From Haematobia irritans (lineage: Eukaryota > Arthropoda > Insecta > Diptera > Muscidae): 64,000 nucleotides of DNA. How positions within the stretch are numbered: position 1 is the stretch's first letter; the number at the start of each line of letters is the position of its first letter. Positions 47,823 to 59,623 of this stretch are shown here, piece by piece. A program made the translations under genes and the position numbers. The notes under the pieces are model-generated. The model worked only from the letters and a program-made list of their open reading frames with translations. It was not told the DNA's origin and made no database searches. The stretch lies in contig NC_134399.1 of NCBI RefSeq assembly GCF_050003625.1, positions 226,242,783 through 226,306,782 on the forward strand. The letters are read 5' to 3'.

Positions 47823-49086
47823 AATAAGTCCCCATGAAATAACTCCCCAAAATGAAAAACGAAATAAGTTCCCAAAATTGAGGACTTATTTCAATATGAA
47901 GTAAATTCACAAAATATTTTATGAAATTATACCCCAAAAATGAAATAAAATCCCTAAATCGCAAAATGAAATCTATCCCCAATATTTTGGAGACTTATTT
48001 CGTAAAAACAATAATAAGAAATTTATGAATTAAATACAACATTTCTTAATTTTTGTTCACAACAATTGCAACTTCTAACCAATGCAGTAGTATATTTATT
48101 TGGGTATATATAAAAAAAAAGAAATCGAGTCGCTTGACTGAGAATATAGAGACATACTTTGATAATTCACCATGGTTTTGTTTATTTGCAGTGCGCAGTC
48201 ATTCCACTCAATTGCGCAGTCAAGCGACTCAATTTCTTTTTTTGAAAACGAGAATTACCGTACAAATCAGTCAATTTGCATTACAAAAAAGGTGTGGACG
48301 TATATAACTTTATAGGTTTTTACAATATTTGGTGTTTCATCAAGAGTACAAAGGAAAGAAAACAAATTAAAGCCATGCTAACCATTTCACCACGCATGTA
48401 AATATTCTCGATCGTTATGAAGTTCTAACCATATCCCTGTGTTGATTTTAATAGAGCAAATCCAGTTCGAAAATGCACTATATCGTTTCATGGGTTTATA
48501 TATACCCTATATAATTTTGGATCCTATAATTTCGGCATTCGATAGCGATTTTTTTTTATTTCTTTTCGTTCTGTTTCGTTTTCCGTTGCTGGCAATGCTA
48601 GAGAAATTGCATCAAATTTCGATCGAATGCCGTGATCCAAACTTATAATCGTTTCGACAATTTTTTGGATACGATAATGAATTCGATATCGAATACTGGG
48701 GGCTAATCACGGCATTCGATATCGAGAACTTTTGATCGAAATATAAATTTTTCAGATCACGGGAGTCGATATCGAGTTTTTTGATCGACAATTTTTTCGA
48801 TTGGTAAATTGCAATCGTAAAACATTTTTCACTTGTTTTTTACATCGTTTTCGCCATATAGGAATAGTAAATATATTAGTTTTAGTTCGAATTGGTGCTA
48901 GTTTGTAGTAAATCTACATATAATGATCATATATCGAGAACTTTTGATCGAAATCTAAATTTTTCAGATCACGGGAGTCGATATCGAGTTTTTTTGATCG
49001 ACAATTTTTTCCGATTGGTAAATTGCAATCGTAAAACATTTTTCACTTGTTTTTTACATCGTGCTAGTTTGTAGTAAATATACATA
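47823..49086. other. Small inverted repeats and CGATATCG-rich sequence
   Basis: 47820-48001 is bracketed by GAATAAGTCCCCA and TGGAGACTTATTTCG. About 48120-48236 has arms GAGTCGCTTGACTG / CAGTCAAGCGACTC. 48490-48800 is rich in TTCGATATCGAA-like palindromes. A direct duplication with 212-bp offset (from about 48719 and 48931) leads up to the mariner insertion. No gene. Confidence 0.5.
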
Positions 49087-50015
49087 AAGGGTGATTCTTT
49101 TGAGGTTAGGATTTTCATGCATTAGTATTTGACAGATCACGTGGGATTTCAGACATGGTGTCAAAGAGAAAGATGCTCAGTATGCTTTGACATTTCATCA
49201 TGAATAGACTTACTAACGAGCAACGCTTGCAAATCATTGAATTTTATTACCAAAATCAGTGGCAGAAAATCCGCTTTTTTATCGACAAATTTTGTTCAGC
49301 GATGAGGCTCATTTCTGGTTGAATGGCTACGTAAATAAGCAAAATTGCCGCATTTGGAGTGAAGAGCAACCAGAAGCCGTTCAAGAACTGCCCATGCATC
49401 CCGAAAAATGCACTGTTTGGTGTGGTTTGTACGCTGGTGGAATCATTGGACCGTATTTTTTCAAAGATGCTGTTGGACGGTTACGGTGAATGGCGATCGC
49501 TATCGTTCGATGCTAACAAACTTTTTGTTGCCAAAAATGGAAGAACTGAACTTGGTTGACATGTGGTTTCAACAAGATGGCGCTACATGCCACACAGCTC
49601 GCGATTCTATGGCCATTTTGAGGGAAAACTTCGGAGAACAATTCATCTCAAGAAATGGACCGGTAAGTTGGCCACCAAGATCATGCGATTTGACGCCTTT
49701 AGACTATTTTTTGTGGGCTACGTCAAGTCTAAAGTCTACAGAAATAAGCCAGCAACTATTCCAGCTTTGGAAGACAACATTTCCGAAGAAATTCGGGCTA
49801 TTCCGGCCGAAATGCTCGAAAAAGTTGCCCAAAATTGGACTTTCCGAATGGACCACCTAAGACGCAGCCGCGGTCAACATTTAAATGAAATTATCTTCAA
49901 AAAGTAAATGTCATGGACCAATCTAACGTTTCAAATAAAGAACCGATGAGATTTTGCAAATTTTATGCGTTTTTTAAAAAAAAAAAAGTTATCAAGCTCT
50001 TAACAAATCACCCTT
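49087..50015 (+). mobile_element. Internally deleted mariner-family transposon (929 bp)
   Basis: Terminal inverted repeats AAGGGTGATT / AATCACCCTT lie between duplicated TA (49085-49086 and 50016-50017). An uninterrupted copy of the target (TCTACATATAATGATCAT at about 48914-48931) confirms the insertion site. The transposase start (MNRLTNEQRLQIIEF, ATG at 49200) joins abruptly at about 49258 to the catalytic domain, so roughly the DNA-binding half is deleted. At least two more frame breaks follow. Catalytic-type motifs survive in pieces: FSDEAHF, QQDGATCH and CDLTPLDYFLW, with about 36 residues between the second and third aspartates. It cannot encode a working transposase but keeps both ends. 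Confidence 0.9.
49200..49907 (+). pseudogene. Broken mariner-type transposase
   Basis: Four frame segments are needed to follow the protein: N-terminus 49200-49258, then from about 49259, then from about 49470, then from about 49700 to the stop at 49905-49907. The first junction is a large internal deletion, the others single-base shifts. The C-terminal piece (MDHLRRSRGQHLNEIIF) is intact. Confidence 0.85.
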
Positions 50016-52300
50016 TATAATGATCATATTTTGAATATTTAGGACTAATGCAACTCCAATAAAAGTTAAACAAAAATTGGTCATATTCGAGTTCGGCAGC
50101 GAGCATCCCAGCTTGGCAAAGAACCATATATAAAGTGCACATGATAGATCGATATCCAAGAGATTGTGATCAACCAAACACCGTACCATTCTGTGACAAC
50201 ATAACTCTTCTGGACCACCTTGTAAGAATAGTGAATTATTAAGGCTTCCACTCACAAAAAGTTTTAAGACGGCAGACAATTGTAAAGTGATAGAATTAAC
50301 GTTGACATGCCACCAAAAATTATTTTCCATTTGAACACCTCCTTCGTCAGCCGAAATCGTCTATTGAGCCAGCAAAAGGTGACTTTCATGGTGTACACCA
50401 ATAACAATGTGAACTTTTATTCCTTATTTGTCGCCGAATTATTTTACATTCATATCATCCTCCAATTAGGAAGGAATTCGGAGGAATGTAAAAAGAGATA
50501 TGGGTCCATAAGATATAATGCAATACAATTTACTTTTTACTTTGAAACCTCCAAAAAAACATGTTTTTTCTACATTCTATTTTGTGGCGCTAACTAATTT
50601 TGTGATTTCATTTTGTTCTGCTTCGTTTTTTGCTGTTGGCAACGCTTGAGAAATTGCATCAAATTTCGATCGAATCCTGTGATCCAAACTTTTAATCTTA
50701 TCGACAATTTTTTCGATACGGTTATGAATTCGATATCGAATGTTCGAGTTTCTGAATTCGATATCGAATGCTGAAAAAATTGCTTTAAACTTCGATCGGG
50801 CAACGTGGTCCAAAATTGTTCATTGTATCGATCGATCATTTTTTCACTACGAAAATTAAATCGATATCGAATTTGTGTTGCGAGTAGGATACAATTTTCC
50901 ATCGCTCTTTTTGAATCCGATATATGTTATTCCTACAAGCTTAACTACTATATAGTATGGACTTACCCGTTTTTGTTCAAATAAAAATTCAGCTTTCCCC
51001 TTGGTAGACATAGTTTATTTTCTACTTTTCCTGAACTTTCGACAAGAGGATAGTAGATTGAATGTTCTCATTCACATATGAAAAATGTTAATGCATAAGG
51101 TTGGACAAAGTTAACATGCGATTTACAATGATCTAGATCTTACAAACATAACGCACACAAAATGGAGATATTAATTTTTTTTAACAAACATCAGTTATTT
51201 TTTTTTTGTATTCCAAAGTGTGGTTATTATTTTCTGGTCGAAAAAGATGTGCCAGCAAACGACATTTGTATAAGGAATTTAATAAGGCCAAGGGGACCAA
51301 AAACAAAGTGCAAAATATAAAGTGATACGGAATAGGAGTATTCATTTTCAGAGTTCAAAACGGGATATTATAGCTTGCTGCACATCTTTTTTTGCACAAT
51401 AATAGCTTTTGTTTTAATTAATTTGTCTATTAATAGTTAATTTAGAACCTTCACAGAAGGTGAGTACACATGTAACGGTTTATTTATTTATTTTTTTGTA
51501 AGTAATGCTTTGTTTAATAATGGTAAAATTATTTTTTTTTTTGGAATAATGAATCCATATCAGACTTTATGTGGCAAAAGCAGTACTTACATTACAATGG
51601 TTCGTTAATATCTCAAAAAATAAGTTAAACTTACAAAAAAAGCTATACAGGTTTGTGTTACTCAATAATACATAGGCAATTACTATTATTATTATTTTTT
51701 ATTTTTTTTTTTTTTATTTTTATCCGTCCTCACATTTTTATTTCCATGACTCATAGTTTGTATTTTTTTTTAATGAAGATGGATTTACAAATGATTCTAT
51801 TTCATAAAATAACATTTTTCATAATTCTGTATATTTTTTACATAAATACATTTTTGTATATAAATAATATTTTTTTGAGTTGTTTTTTTTTTAATGCAGG
51901 AATTTTATAATTTTTTTATAATTTTTTTTCTATTTTGCTTAAAAATATTAATAGAGGGAACCTTTTTTTTGATTTTTCAGCTTTAGATTTTTTTTTACAT
52001 TTTCTCATCTGTTTTTATTTGAGTCTGTAAAAAAATACATATTTATGTGTATCATGAAAATGACGTTAAACTTTTAATTTAAAAACTTATACCAATGTAG
52101 GTGTGTATGTGTTCCTATGTATGATAAATAATATAAAAAACATTACCCTGGTACTATAATAGGATATAAGTGACACTATAACAATCTCCAACTGTAATGG
52201 GGAAATGTACCAATAAATTAATTGAAATTATTTTGACATCAATATTGTTGCCGAGAGAAAATACTTCTTATTAGATGAAAACCATAAAAAAAATAATTTT
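50016..52300. other. Intergenic stretch, second CGATATCG cluster
   Basis: 50660-50870 repeats the CATCAAATTTCGATCGAAT and TTCGATATCGAATG motifs of 48600-48780, partly diverged. A minus-strand 112-codon frame (49992-50330) runs into the mariner end and is unrecognised. 51180-52100 is extremely T-rich. No gene recognised. Confidence 0.45.
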
Positions 52301-52309
52301 GAAAACATT

Positions 52310-54620
52310 GTTTGTCATAAATGGAGGAGACAAACAGGAAAGTAATTTGTCTTCTAACGGAGAAAATGTTGGCTCTTAACTGAATATTTTTCCTGAATTT
52401 TATACTAATTGAACTTGAAAAAGAAATTTAATTTGATTTTTTTAAAAAACGATTTCACCGATTTACACGCGTTTTCCCTTGACCACATTTTGACCGTTTC
52501 ACCCTTTACTAATGGAATTTGATAATCAAATTCTATTAGTAACTCATAATATTGTGAATCCTCTATAAAATATTTTTCCCATTAAGGAGATATGCCCAAA
52601 AGAAGTTAGTTTAGTAATTAAACAACTTTAGTGAAATAATATATTTTGAAATGTGGAAGTACACAGCTGTCAACTGATCGATGTCAATTTAATCGATTTA
52701 AAAAATGGAAGAGACAAACAGGAAAGTAATTTGTCTTCTAACGGAGAAAATGTTGGCTCTTAAACCTGAAATGAAGTAAAGTCGTTTGACCCGACCTGGG
52801 AGATAAGATATCTCCCGACACTTTCAATTTGCTCGCTCATAATATTATGAATCCTCTATAAAATATTTTTCCCATTAAGGAGATATGCGCAAAAGAAGTT
52901 AGTTTAGTAATTAAACAAATTTAGTGAAATAATATTTTTTGAAATGTGGAAGTATACAACTGATCGATCGAAAATGGAAGAGGCAAACAGGAAAGTAATT
53001 TGCCTTCTAACGGAAAAAATTTTTGCTCCTAAACCTGAATTTGTTCGCTCATAATATTATTTATGAATCCTCTTTAAAATATTTTTCCCATTAAGGAGAT
53101 ATGCGCAAAAGAAGTTAGTTTAGTAATTAAACAAATTTAGTGAAATAATACATTTTGAAATGTCAACCGATCGATGTCAATTTAATCGATTTAACAAAAG
53201 TGGAAGAGACAAATCGGAAAGTAATTTGTCTTCTGACGGAGAAAATTTTTGCTCTTAAACCTGAAATGAAGTAAAGTCGTTTGACCCGACCTGGGAGATA
53301 AGATATCTCCCGACACTTTGAATTTGTTCGCTCATAATATTATTTATGAATCTTCTATAAAATATTTTTCCCATTAAGGAGATATGCGCAAAAGAAGTTA
53401 GTTTAGTAATTAAACAAATTTAGTGAAATAATATTTTTTGAAATGTGGAAGTATACAGCCGTCAACTGATCGATCGAAAATGGAAGAGGCAAACAGGAAA
53501 GTAATTTGTCTTCTAACGGAGAAAATTTTTGTTCCTAAACCTGAAATGCAGTAAAGTCGTTTGACCCGACCTGGGAGATAAGATATCTCCCGATACTTTG
53601 AATTTGTTCGCTCATAATATTATTTATGAATCCTCTATAAAATATTTTCCCATTAAGGAGATATGCGCAAAAGAAGTTAGTTTAGTAATTAAACAAATTT
53701 AGTGAAATAATATATTTTGAAATGTCAACCGATCGATGCCAATTTAATCGATTTAACAAAAATGGAAGAGACAAATCGGAAAGTAATTTGTCTTCTAACG
53801 GAGAAAATGTTGGCTCTTAACTGAATAATTTCCTGAATTTTATACTAATTGAACTTGAAAAAGAAATTTAATTTGATTTTTTAAATAAACGATTCCACCG
53901 TCAAATGCTTGTAAATGTGTTCATGCTATAATGTGGAAATGATAGTGTTGTAAACGAAGGTAGAAAACCTACAACAAGAATTACCACGAGATATTCAATT
54001 CAATCTTTTTAAAACAATGGAAGAGACAAACAGGATAGCAATTTGTCTTCTAACGGAGAAAATTTTTGCTCTTAAACCTGAAATGAAGTAAAGTCGTTTG
54101 ACCCGACCTGGGAGATCAAATACCTCCCGACACTTTCAATTTACTCACTGGAATTTTATAATCAAATTCTATTAGTAACTCATAATACATATTGTGAATC
54201 CTCTATTAAATATTTTTCTCATTAAGGAGATATGCCCAAAAGAAGTTAGTTTAGTAATTAAACGAATTTAGTGAAATAATATATTTTGAAATGTGGAAGT
54301 ATACAGCTGTCAAGTGATCGATGTCAATTCAATCGATTTAAAAAAATGGAAGAGACAAACAGGAAAGTAATTTGTCTTCTAACGGAGAAAATGTTGGCTC
54401 TTAAACCTGAAATGATGTAAAGTCGTTTAATACGACCTAGGAGATCAGATACCTACCGACACTTTCAATATGCTCGCTGGAATTTGTTAATCAAATTCCA
54501 TTAGTAACTCTTAATATTGTGGATTCTCTATAAAATATTTTTCCCATTAAGGAGATATGACCAAAAGAAGTTAGTTTAGTAATTAAACAAATTTAGTGAA
54601 ATAATATGTTTTGAAATGTG
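52310..54620. repeat. Tandem-like array of about 280-bp units
   Basis: About eight units marked by CCCATTAAGGAGATATGCGC at roughly 52578, 52872, 53089, 53370, 53650, 54220 and 54544 (one anchor missing between). Each unit has AAGTTAGTTTAGTAATTAAA, GTGAAATAATAT, GGAAGAGACAAACAGGAAAG and, in most, GACCTGGGAGATAAGATATC. The hairpin GGGAGATA-AGA-TATCTCCC recurs. Units vary in length (217-357 bp) and are not coding. A more diverged relative extends to about 54960. Confidence 0.85.
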
Positions 54621-54814
54621 GAACTATATAGCTGTCAACAGACATGGCTGTTTTCTTTTAGTACCGTCAAGACGTGGCGGACTATAAAAACGCAAAATTT
54701 ATCCAGTACAATTATTTACAGTTGGCACAACTTGCACCTGTGCTGTCAAAATAAAATAGATTATTTACAAACAAGAATAGGAAGAATCGGAATCGGAAGA
54801 AATTCCACACATAG

Positions 54815-55240
54815 GGAGACATGAGATTCGACTTTAATACAGTCCGCTGTGTATTTTGAATACTATATAAAATTGTTTTATTTGATATTAAAAACTCCTA
54901 ATAAGGAGATATAGCCATTTTAAGTTAATTTATAAAATATTAAATAAAGTGGAATAATGGTTGTAAAAGCTCATTATGTTGTGATAAAAAATCTTTTGGA
55001 TCAGTGACGTGTAACTACTTAGACATGTTACTTTGTGTAGCGTTCACCACCATCTCTTTAACATTCTGTTGTGTTTTATTCCGATTTAAAAAATGCATAA
55101 ACTGAGCGATATCTTTAGTACCTACGCTGTTATACGAGAACACGGAGCATTTCAGAGGATTTGTTGTGGAGTTGAAGTAGATTTGTACCCACGGCGGAAG
55201 GAAGTGAGTAATATATACTTATATGTAATTTGAAAATTGC
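54815..55240 (+). other. Diverged repeat unit and a 46-codon coding-like ORF
   Basis: 54815-54960 is a diverged member of the preceding array (AATAAGGAGATATAGCC, AGTGGAATAATGG). An ATG at 55093 opens MHKLSDIFSTYAVIREHGAF and reads to a GAA|GTGAGT donor-like site at 55204, then to a stop at about 55233. It has no recognised family. Part of it (GCATAAACT..CGATATCTTTA) recurs at 55860, so it may be repeat rather than gene. Confidence 0.3.
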
Positions 55241-55244
55241 TTTA

Positions 55245-56375
55245 ACATAGGAGCTAGATTTCTTTAATACCTATAATCCCTCGCTCACGATTACTCAGAT
55301 TGTGTATTCAAAGTTGTTTAAACTTTTGGTAAAGGTAAAAAGAAATAAAAAGGAAAATTATGTCGTCAAATCTCAGTAGTGGAATAAACAATATAATGTT
55401 AGATGATTAGCTAACAAAATAATACAAAATCGTATGGTTAAAACAGTTCATTTATGACAATGATATCTGAATTTATTACAGTTTCTCAAGTACCTGATAA
55501 ACGTCAGGCTGAGTGTTGTCCAAACTAAAGAAGATATATAAAATAAGTTTATTTTTTCTACCAGACAAAAAGAATGCCTAGCCAGTCTACAAACTTCAGA
55601 AGCGGGATAACAATTGTAAACTTTGTGTTAAGCGTTGTGATTCTGAATCGCTCGGAATATATACGAGAAATATATACGAGAAATATATACGAGCAATATA
55701 TACGAGATTACAATTTATCTTACTTACTATTTCATCCTAATTACACATTGGCATACCATCGTTAACACAGTTCCGTACTAAACTTGAATAAAAGACCATC
55801 GCCAACATTGAAGACTGCGACCCTTTTTTTAAATAAAATTAATTTAAAGATAATTAATTTGCATAAACTAGACGATATCTTTAATACCTATGGACCCTCG
55901 CTCATCTTTACTCAGAGCGTTGTATTCAAAGTTGTGCAATTTTTCGTAAAAGTAAAAAGAAATAAAAAGAAAAAATATGTCATCAAATCTCAATAGTGGA
56001 ATAACTAATTAATGCTAAATAACGTCATCAACTAACAAGTAAAATAATAGAAAATCGAATCGAAAACAAATGATTTCTGACAATGATGCCTGAATTGATA
56101 ATTGGATCTCAAGTATCTGATAGCTATTAGGCTGTTACCTCACCTGATGCAATTGCTCCGAGTGGTGTCAAAAATAAATATGAATAAAAAGTTTATTTTT
56201 CTACCAGACAAACAAAAAGCCTGGCCAATCATCAACAATTCAGAAGTGGGATAACAATTGTAAACTTTGTGTGTTTTGACACTGAATCTCTCATAATGGA
56301 ATATAAATGAGATTAGAATTTCTCTTACTTTCTATTTCATCCCAATTACATACTGGCGAACCAACGTTAACACCA
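55245..56375. repeat. Tandem duplication, about 615-bp period
   Basis: Copies at about 55245-55770 and 55870-56372 share, in order, ACCCTCGCTCA / CCCTCGCTCA, GTAAAAGTAAAAAGAAATAA, CATCAAATCTCAATAGTGGA, TTTATTTTTCTACCAGACAA, GGGATAACAATTGTAAACTT and ATTTCATCCCAATTACA. They are about 75% identical. Within the first, TATATACGAGAAA is repeated four times. No gene. Confidence 0.8.
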
Positions 56376-56529
56376 TATGAAGTGGCCACATTATAATAAT
56401 CATAACGGTCAAGGAGAGTTCGAATACGATTGCCTTAGTACACCAATACTAATGTATGTATGTAGGCTAGCTAGACTTAATCGTTTACGTACTGGCTAAA
56501 TGCTTGTATCCCCAAGCCATCATACATAA

Positions 56530-56817
56530 CATTTTGGCGACGAGAAAAATAAAAGTGGAACCAAAAACAAAAAAAAACTCGAATAGTTGTTCATTTACAT
56601 AAAAATAAAAACCATCTTGTTTTAACTTTAAGTAAGTAAATGGGAAAAATCGATCGATCGGTCGTTTGAACAATTTGCTTTCGCAGATGATTTTGAAGAA
56701 TATCTCGAAAGGATGGAGCAATTGTTCCCAACAAATGCAGTCGAAGAAGCTAACAATTCACAGCATATAATCGCAAATTTTGGTTTCCTTAACTTGTATA
56801 AAACATGCGTTAATTAA
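56530..56817 (+). pseudogene. LTR-retroelement leader and gag remnant
   Basis: TTTTGGCGACGAG at 56532 resembles the sequence just inside the 5' LTR of insect Ty3/gypsy-type elements. Downstream, an ATG at 56640 starts MGKIDRSVV and stops. A shifted frame from about 56662 reads FADDFEEYLERMEQLF, which resembles the start of gypsy-type Gag, and stops at 56815-56817. Frame break and early truncation mean it is dead. The sequence before 56530 may be LTR-derived; I could not find a second LTR. Confidence 0.45.
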
Positions 56818-57894
56818 AAAAAACAATCAAACGGCTCCTTTAACATCATATATTTATGATGGTCAAAATGGATATATTTGCATTTAAAGTTAATTGAATA
56901 GTAAATAATATTAGTGGAATAAGTATTTTCGATTGTACCAAGAATTAATTTAATTCTTCTCTTATGCGCCCATAATACGCAAAACTTCACTACCACGGAT
57001 ATGAAATGTGAAAATTAGCAAAAGAAAAAAAAATAATTGGATAAGGACGCCCCAACGAAATGTTTATTTGGATAATTTGGTTTTATTCCATCTAAACCTA
57101 ATAAAAAAACGATATATGAATAGTGAATAATGAATAGTGTTCATGTTACAATATTGGTGATTTTGATGATAATTGTCCTATTCTGTTAACTGAAGCTAGT
57201 CAGTAAAGGGGAAAAACTCAACACCGTTCTATTATATCTAAGTAAAACACACTTTGTCGCTAATATACACCCATCTTCGGATATCCACTACAATTCCTAT
57301 TCATCTTTTTACTGTCCACGAACGTGAATATTTGGTGCTACAACTTAAAAAAGAATTGAAAAGTTTTATTTGTAAAATATATAATTGAATTAAAAAAAAA
57401 TAAAACTCATTTGTTATCAGTCTTTTTAAAGACAATTAATTTATTTTGCTTGGATCCCCTTATATCGAGGAAGTTCCCGTATCCTATATTCCAACATGGC
57501 ATGTTCGAGCTACTCTTACCCTATTAATTATATATGGCGAAATACACCCTAAAATCTTATTTAAAACATTACAAAATAGACATATTTGCATTTAAAGTTA
57601 TTTTAAACAATAAACTCTATAAGTGGAATAAGTATTTTAGCAGTCCCAAGAAGTAATAATTGTTATTATTAGATAAGTTTAAATATTAATAATTTAAAAG
57701 TCACATATAGTATGTCTATATAGTTGACAATTGTAGTCATAAGGTTTCGACTGTAAAATCAGATTTTGAACATTTCAGTTCAATTGCATGAATTGAATAT
57801 CTAAAAAGCACACGTATAGAATAAAAACGCGGTTTAAGCAAAATATATTTGCTTTATTCAAATATTTTCCAACACACAGATCAAAAAAAGTGTT
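56818..57894. other. AT-rich stretch with GTGGAATAAGTATTTT boxes
   Basis: Two copies of a box with AGTTAATTGAATAGTAAAT / AGTTATTTTAAACAATAAA followed by AGTGGAATAAGTATTTT lie near 56886 and 57596, linking this stretch to the flanking repeats. No gene recognised. Confidence 0.45.
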
Positions 57895-58324
57895 GTAAAA
57901 GTAAAAAGAAATAAAAAGAAAAAATCTGTCATCAAATCTCAGTAGTGGAATAAGTTATTTAAAGGGAAGAAATATATTCTTCACCCTCACTGGGTTATCA
58001 ACCCAGTGGTGAAATACAGTTTTCGTAAAAGTAAAAAGAAATAAAAAGAAAAAATCTGTCATCCTATCTTGGTAGTGGAATAATTAATTTAATTAATCGT
58101 ACTCATATATAACCTAACTCTTACCGACGCAACGGTAGGCCATTTCTGTTTTATAAAAGTGAAAAGAAATATAAATAAGAAAGTAATAATTAATTTAAAT
58201 TAGTTGTGATTATAAAAACAACATGTAAAGATTGTCATGGTGCCCATTGTGTGCGCTTTTCTCTTATAATCTAGCCCGCAATAGGGCATATATAAGTAAT
58301 AGATGTATGCATATACAAAAGCGT
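57895..58324 (+). repeat. 430-bp direct repeat, left copy
   Basis: It contains two copies of the core box GTAAAAGTAAAAAGAAATAA...GTAGTGGAATAA, a perfect hairpin CACTGGGTTATCAACCCAGTG at 57988-58008, CTTACCGACGCAACGGTAGG, and ends ATACAAAAGCGT. The partner is at 59624-60056. Confidence 0.85.
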
Positions 58325-58895
58325 TTATTAAAAAATGCGATATTTCATTTTATAATGTGAAATAAAAAGTCACGCACAATATGCGTCGGAAAACAAGTAC
58401 AAGAATGGTTGTCCATCGGTATGAACAAAATCTAAATGAGTAATTCCGTCCAATGTCTATGATAGCCACTGAATTGATTACTAGCTGGACAAATTGTGAC
58501 TTTGTGACGAGCTTTGTGACGAAATGGATGAAATCTTGAAGCCTTTGACTAATATGTTGACAATACTTAATATTTGTGTGGAATTCAGATTGGTTGTTGT
58601 GTGAAGACATGTTGACGTATTTGAATAAAGCCGGTACATTTGTTGAATATTGTTAAAAACAAGTCCTTTAGAAATACTTGTCATATATTTCAGCCATTTT
58701 TATGATAATTCTAAGTTGTCAATAAATATTCTTAAAAAAATTGAAACAATGCAACGAGGCAAAAGTATATATTGATCTTTCAACCACATGAATAGAATTA
58801 CACATTCCTAAAAAAAAACTTTCATTAAGGCATCCGTTTTAAAATTGTAATGCTTAGGTAGAATTACACATTCTCGAAAAAAGCTTTCATCAAAG
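58325..58895. other. Interval between the direct repeats
   Basis: Unique AT-rich sequence; short frames only. TTACACATTC...AAAAA..CTTTCAT..AGCAT words repeat at about 58797 and 58863, just before the zeste-like pseudogene. Confidence 0.4.
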
Positions 58896-58901
58896 CATTA
58901 C

Positions 58902-59432
58902 ATGCGCGACCATCCAGACATTGCAAAGGTATTTCCCAAGTGCGATGAAGTGGTGCGAAATAATTTTTGGTCGGAGTGTCCTAGTTTAATTGGTTCATTT
59001 TGTCCAGACTTGGGCCGAAAAAATTTACATATTAAACAGAAAATGGCTCAAAATCACAAGGAGAGTCGGAAGACTGGATGTGGTCGATTCAATAAATGTT
59101 TTAATTGGGCAAGAAGAAGAGATTATATACAACTGAAGAAGGCATTCCACAAACTAATAGTTACGGCACAAAGAAAAAGCAAACTTAAATTCATTAGCTA
59201 ATTTTGAAAGGGATGAAAACCAATCTCCTAAAAATTCCGAAGATCCCGAGATTCCCCCACCCCTTTCCAGAACTAAACGTCAGTCAGAAAAAAAAGCCCA
59301 TCTATAACTGCAGCTATTAATACTTCTGAACAAGGGTATTCGAGATCACAAACGCCATGTACATCGAAGCGTAAACAATCGCTTATGGCGTTGGAAGATG
59401 TTATGAATGAGGAAGGCGCCAATTTTAAATAG
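58902..59432 (+). pseudogene. Zeste/Myb-SANT-like DNA-binding protein, frameshifted
   Basis: The first 100 codons (from ATG 58902) resemble the zeste-type Myb/SANT-like domain common in flies: HPDIAKVF, NNFWSECPSLIGSF, KQKMAQNHKESRKTGCGRF. That family usually has conserved tryptophans and a TGGGP motif; here it reads TGCGRF. The frame stops at about 59199, but coding-like sequence continues in shifted frames: NFERDENQSPKNSEDPEI, then after a poly-A run TSKRKQSLMALEDVMNEEG, to a TAG at 59430. Shifts near 59170 and in the A-run at about 59290 indicate a pseudogene or homopolymer sequencing errors. It is a DNA-binding protein by family; its target is unknown. It lies between two 430-bp direct repeats. 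Confidence 0.55.
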
Positions 59433-59623
59433 AAAATGTTTTGAAACCATAACCTAATACCTTCGATTTCTTTTGTTTTTATGAAAATGTTAAATGTTGT
59501 AGCATCATTTATTGGGGTTACATATATTTTAACACACAAAAACAATATAAATTTCTCAGAAATAACATATTCTGATCACAAAACCTTACTTTGAAATTAT
59601 CTTTCGCTTCCAACTTCTTATTA

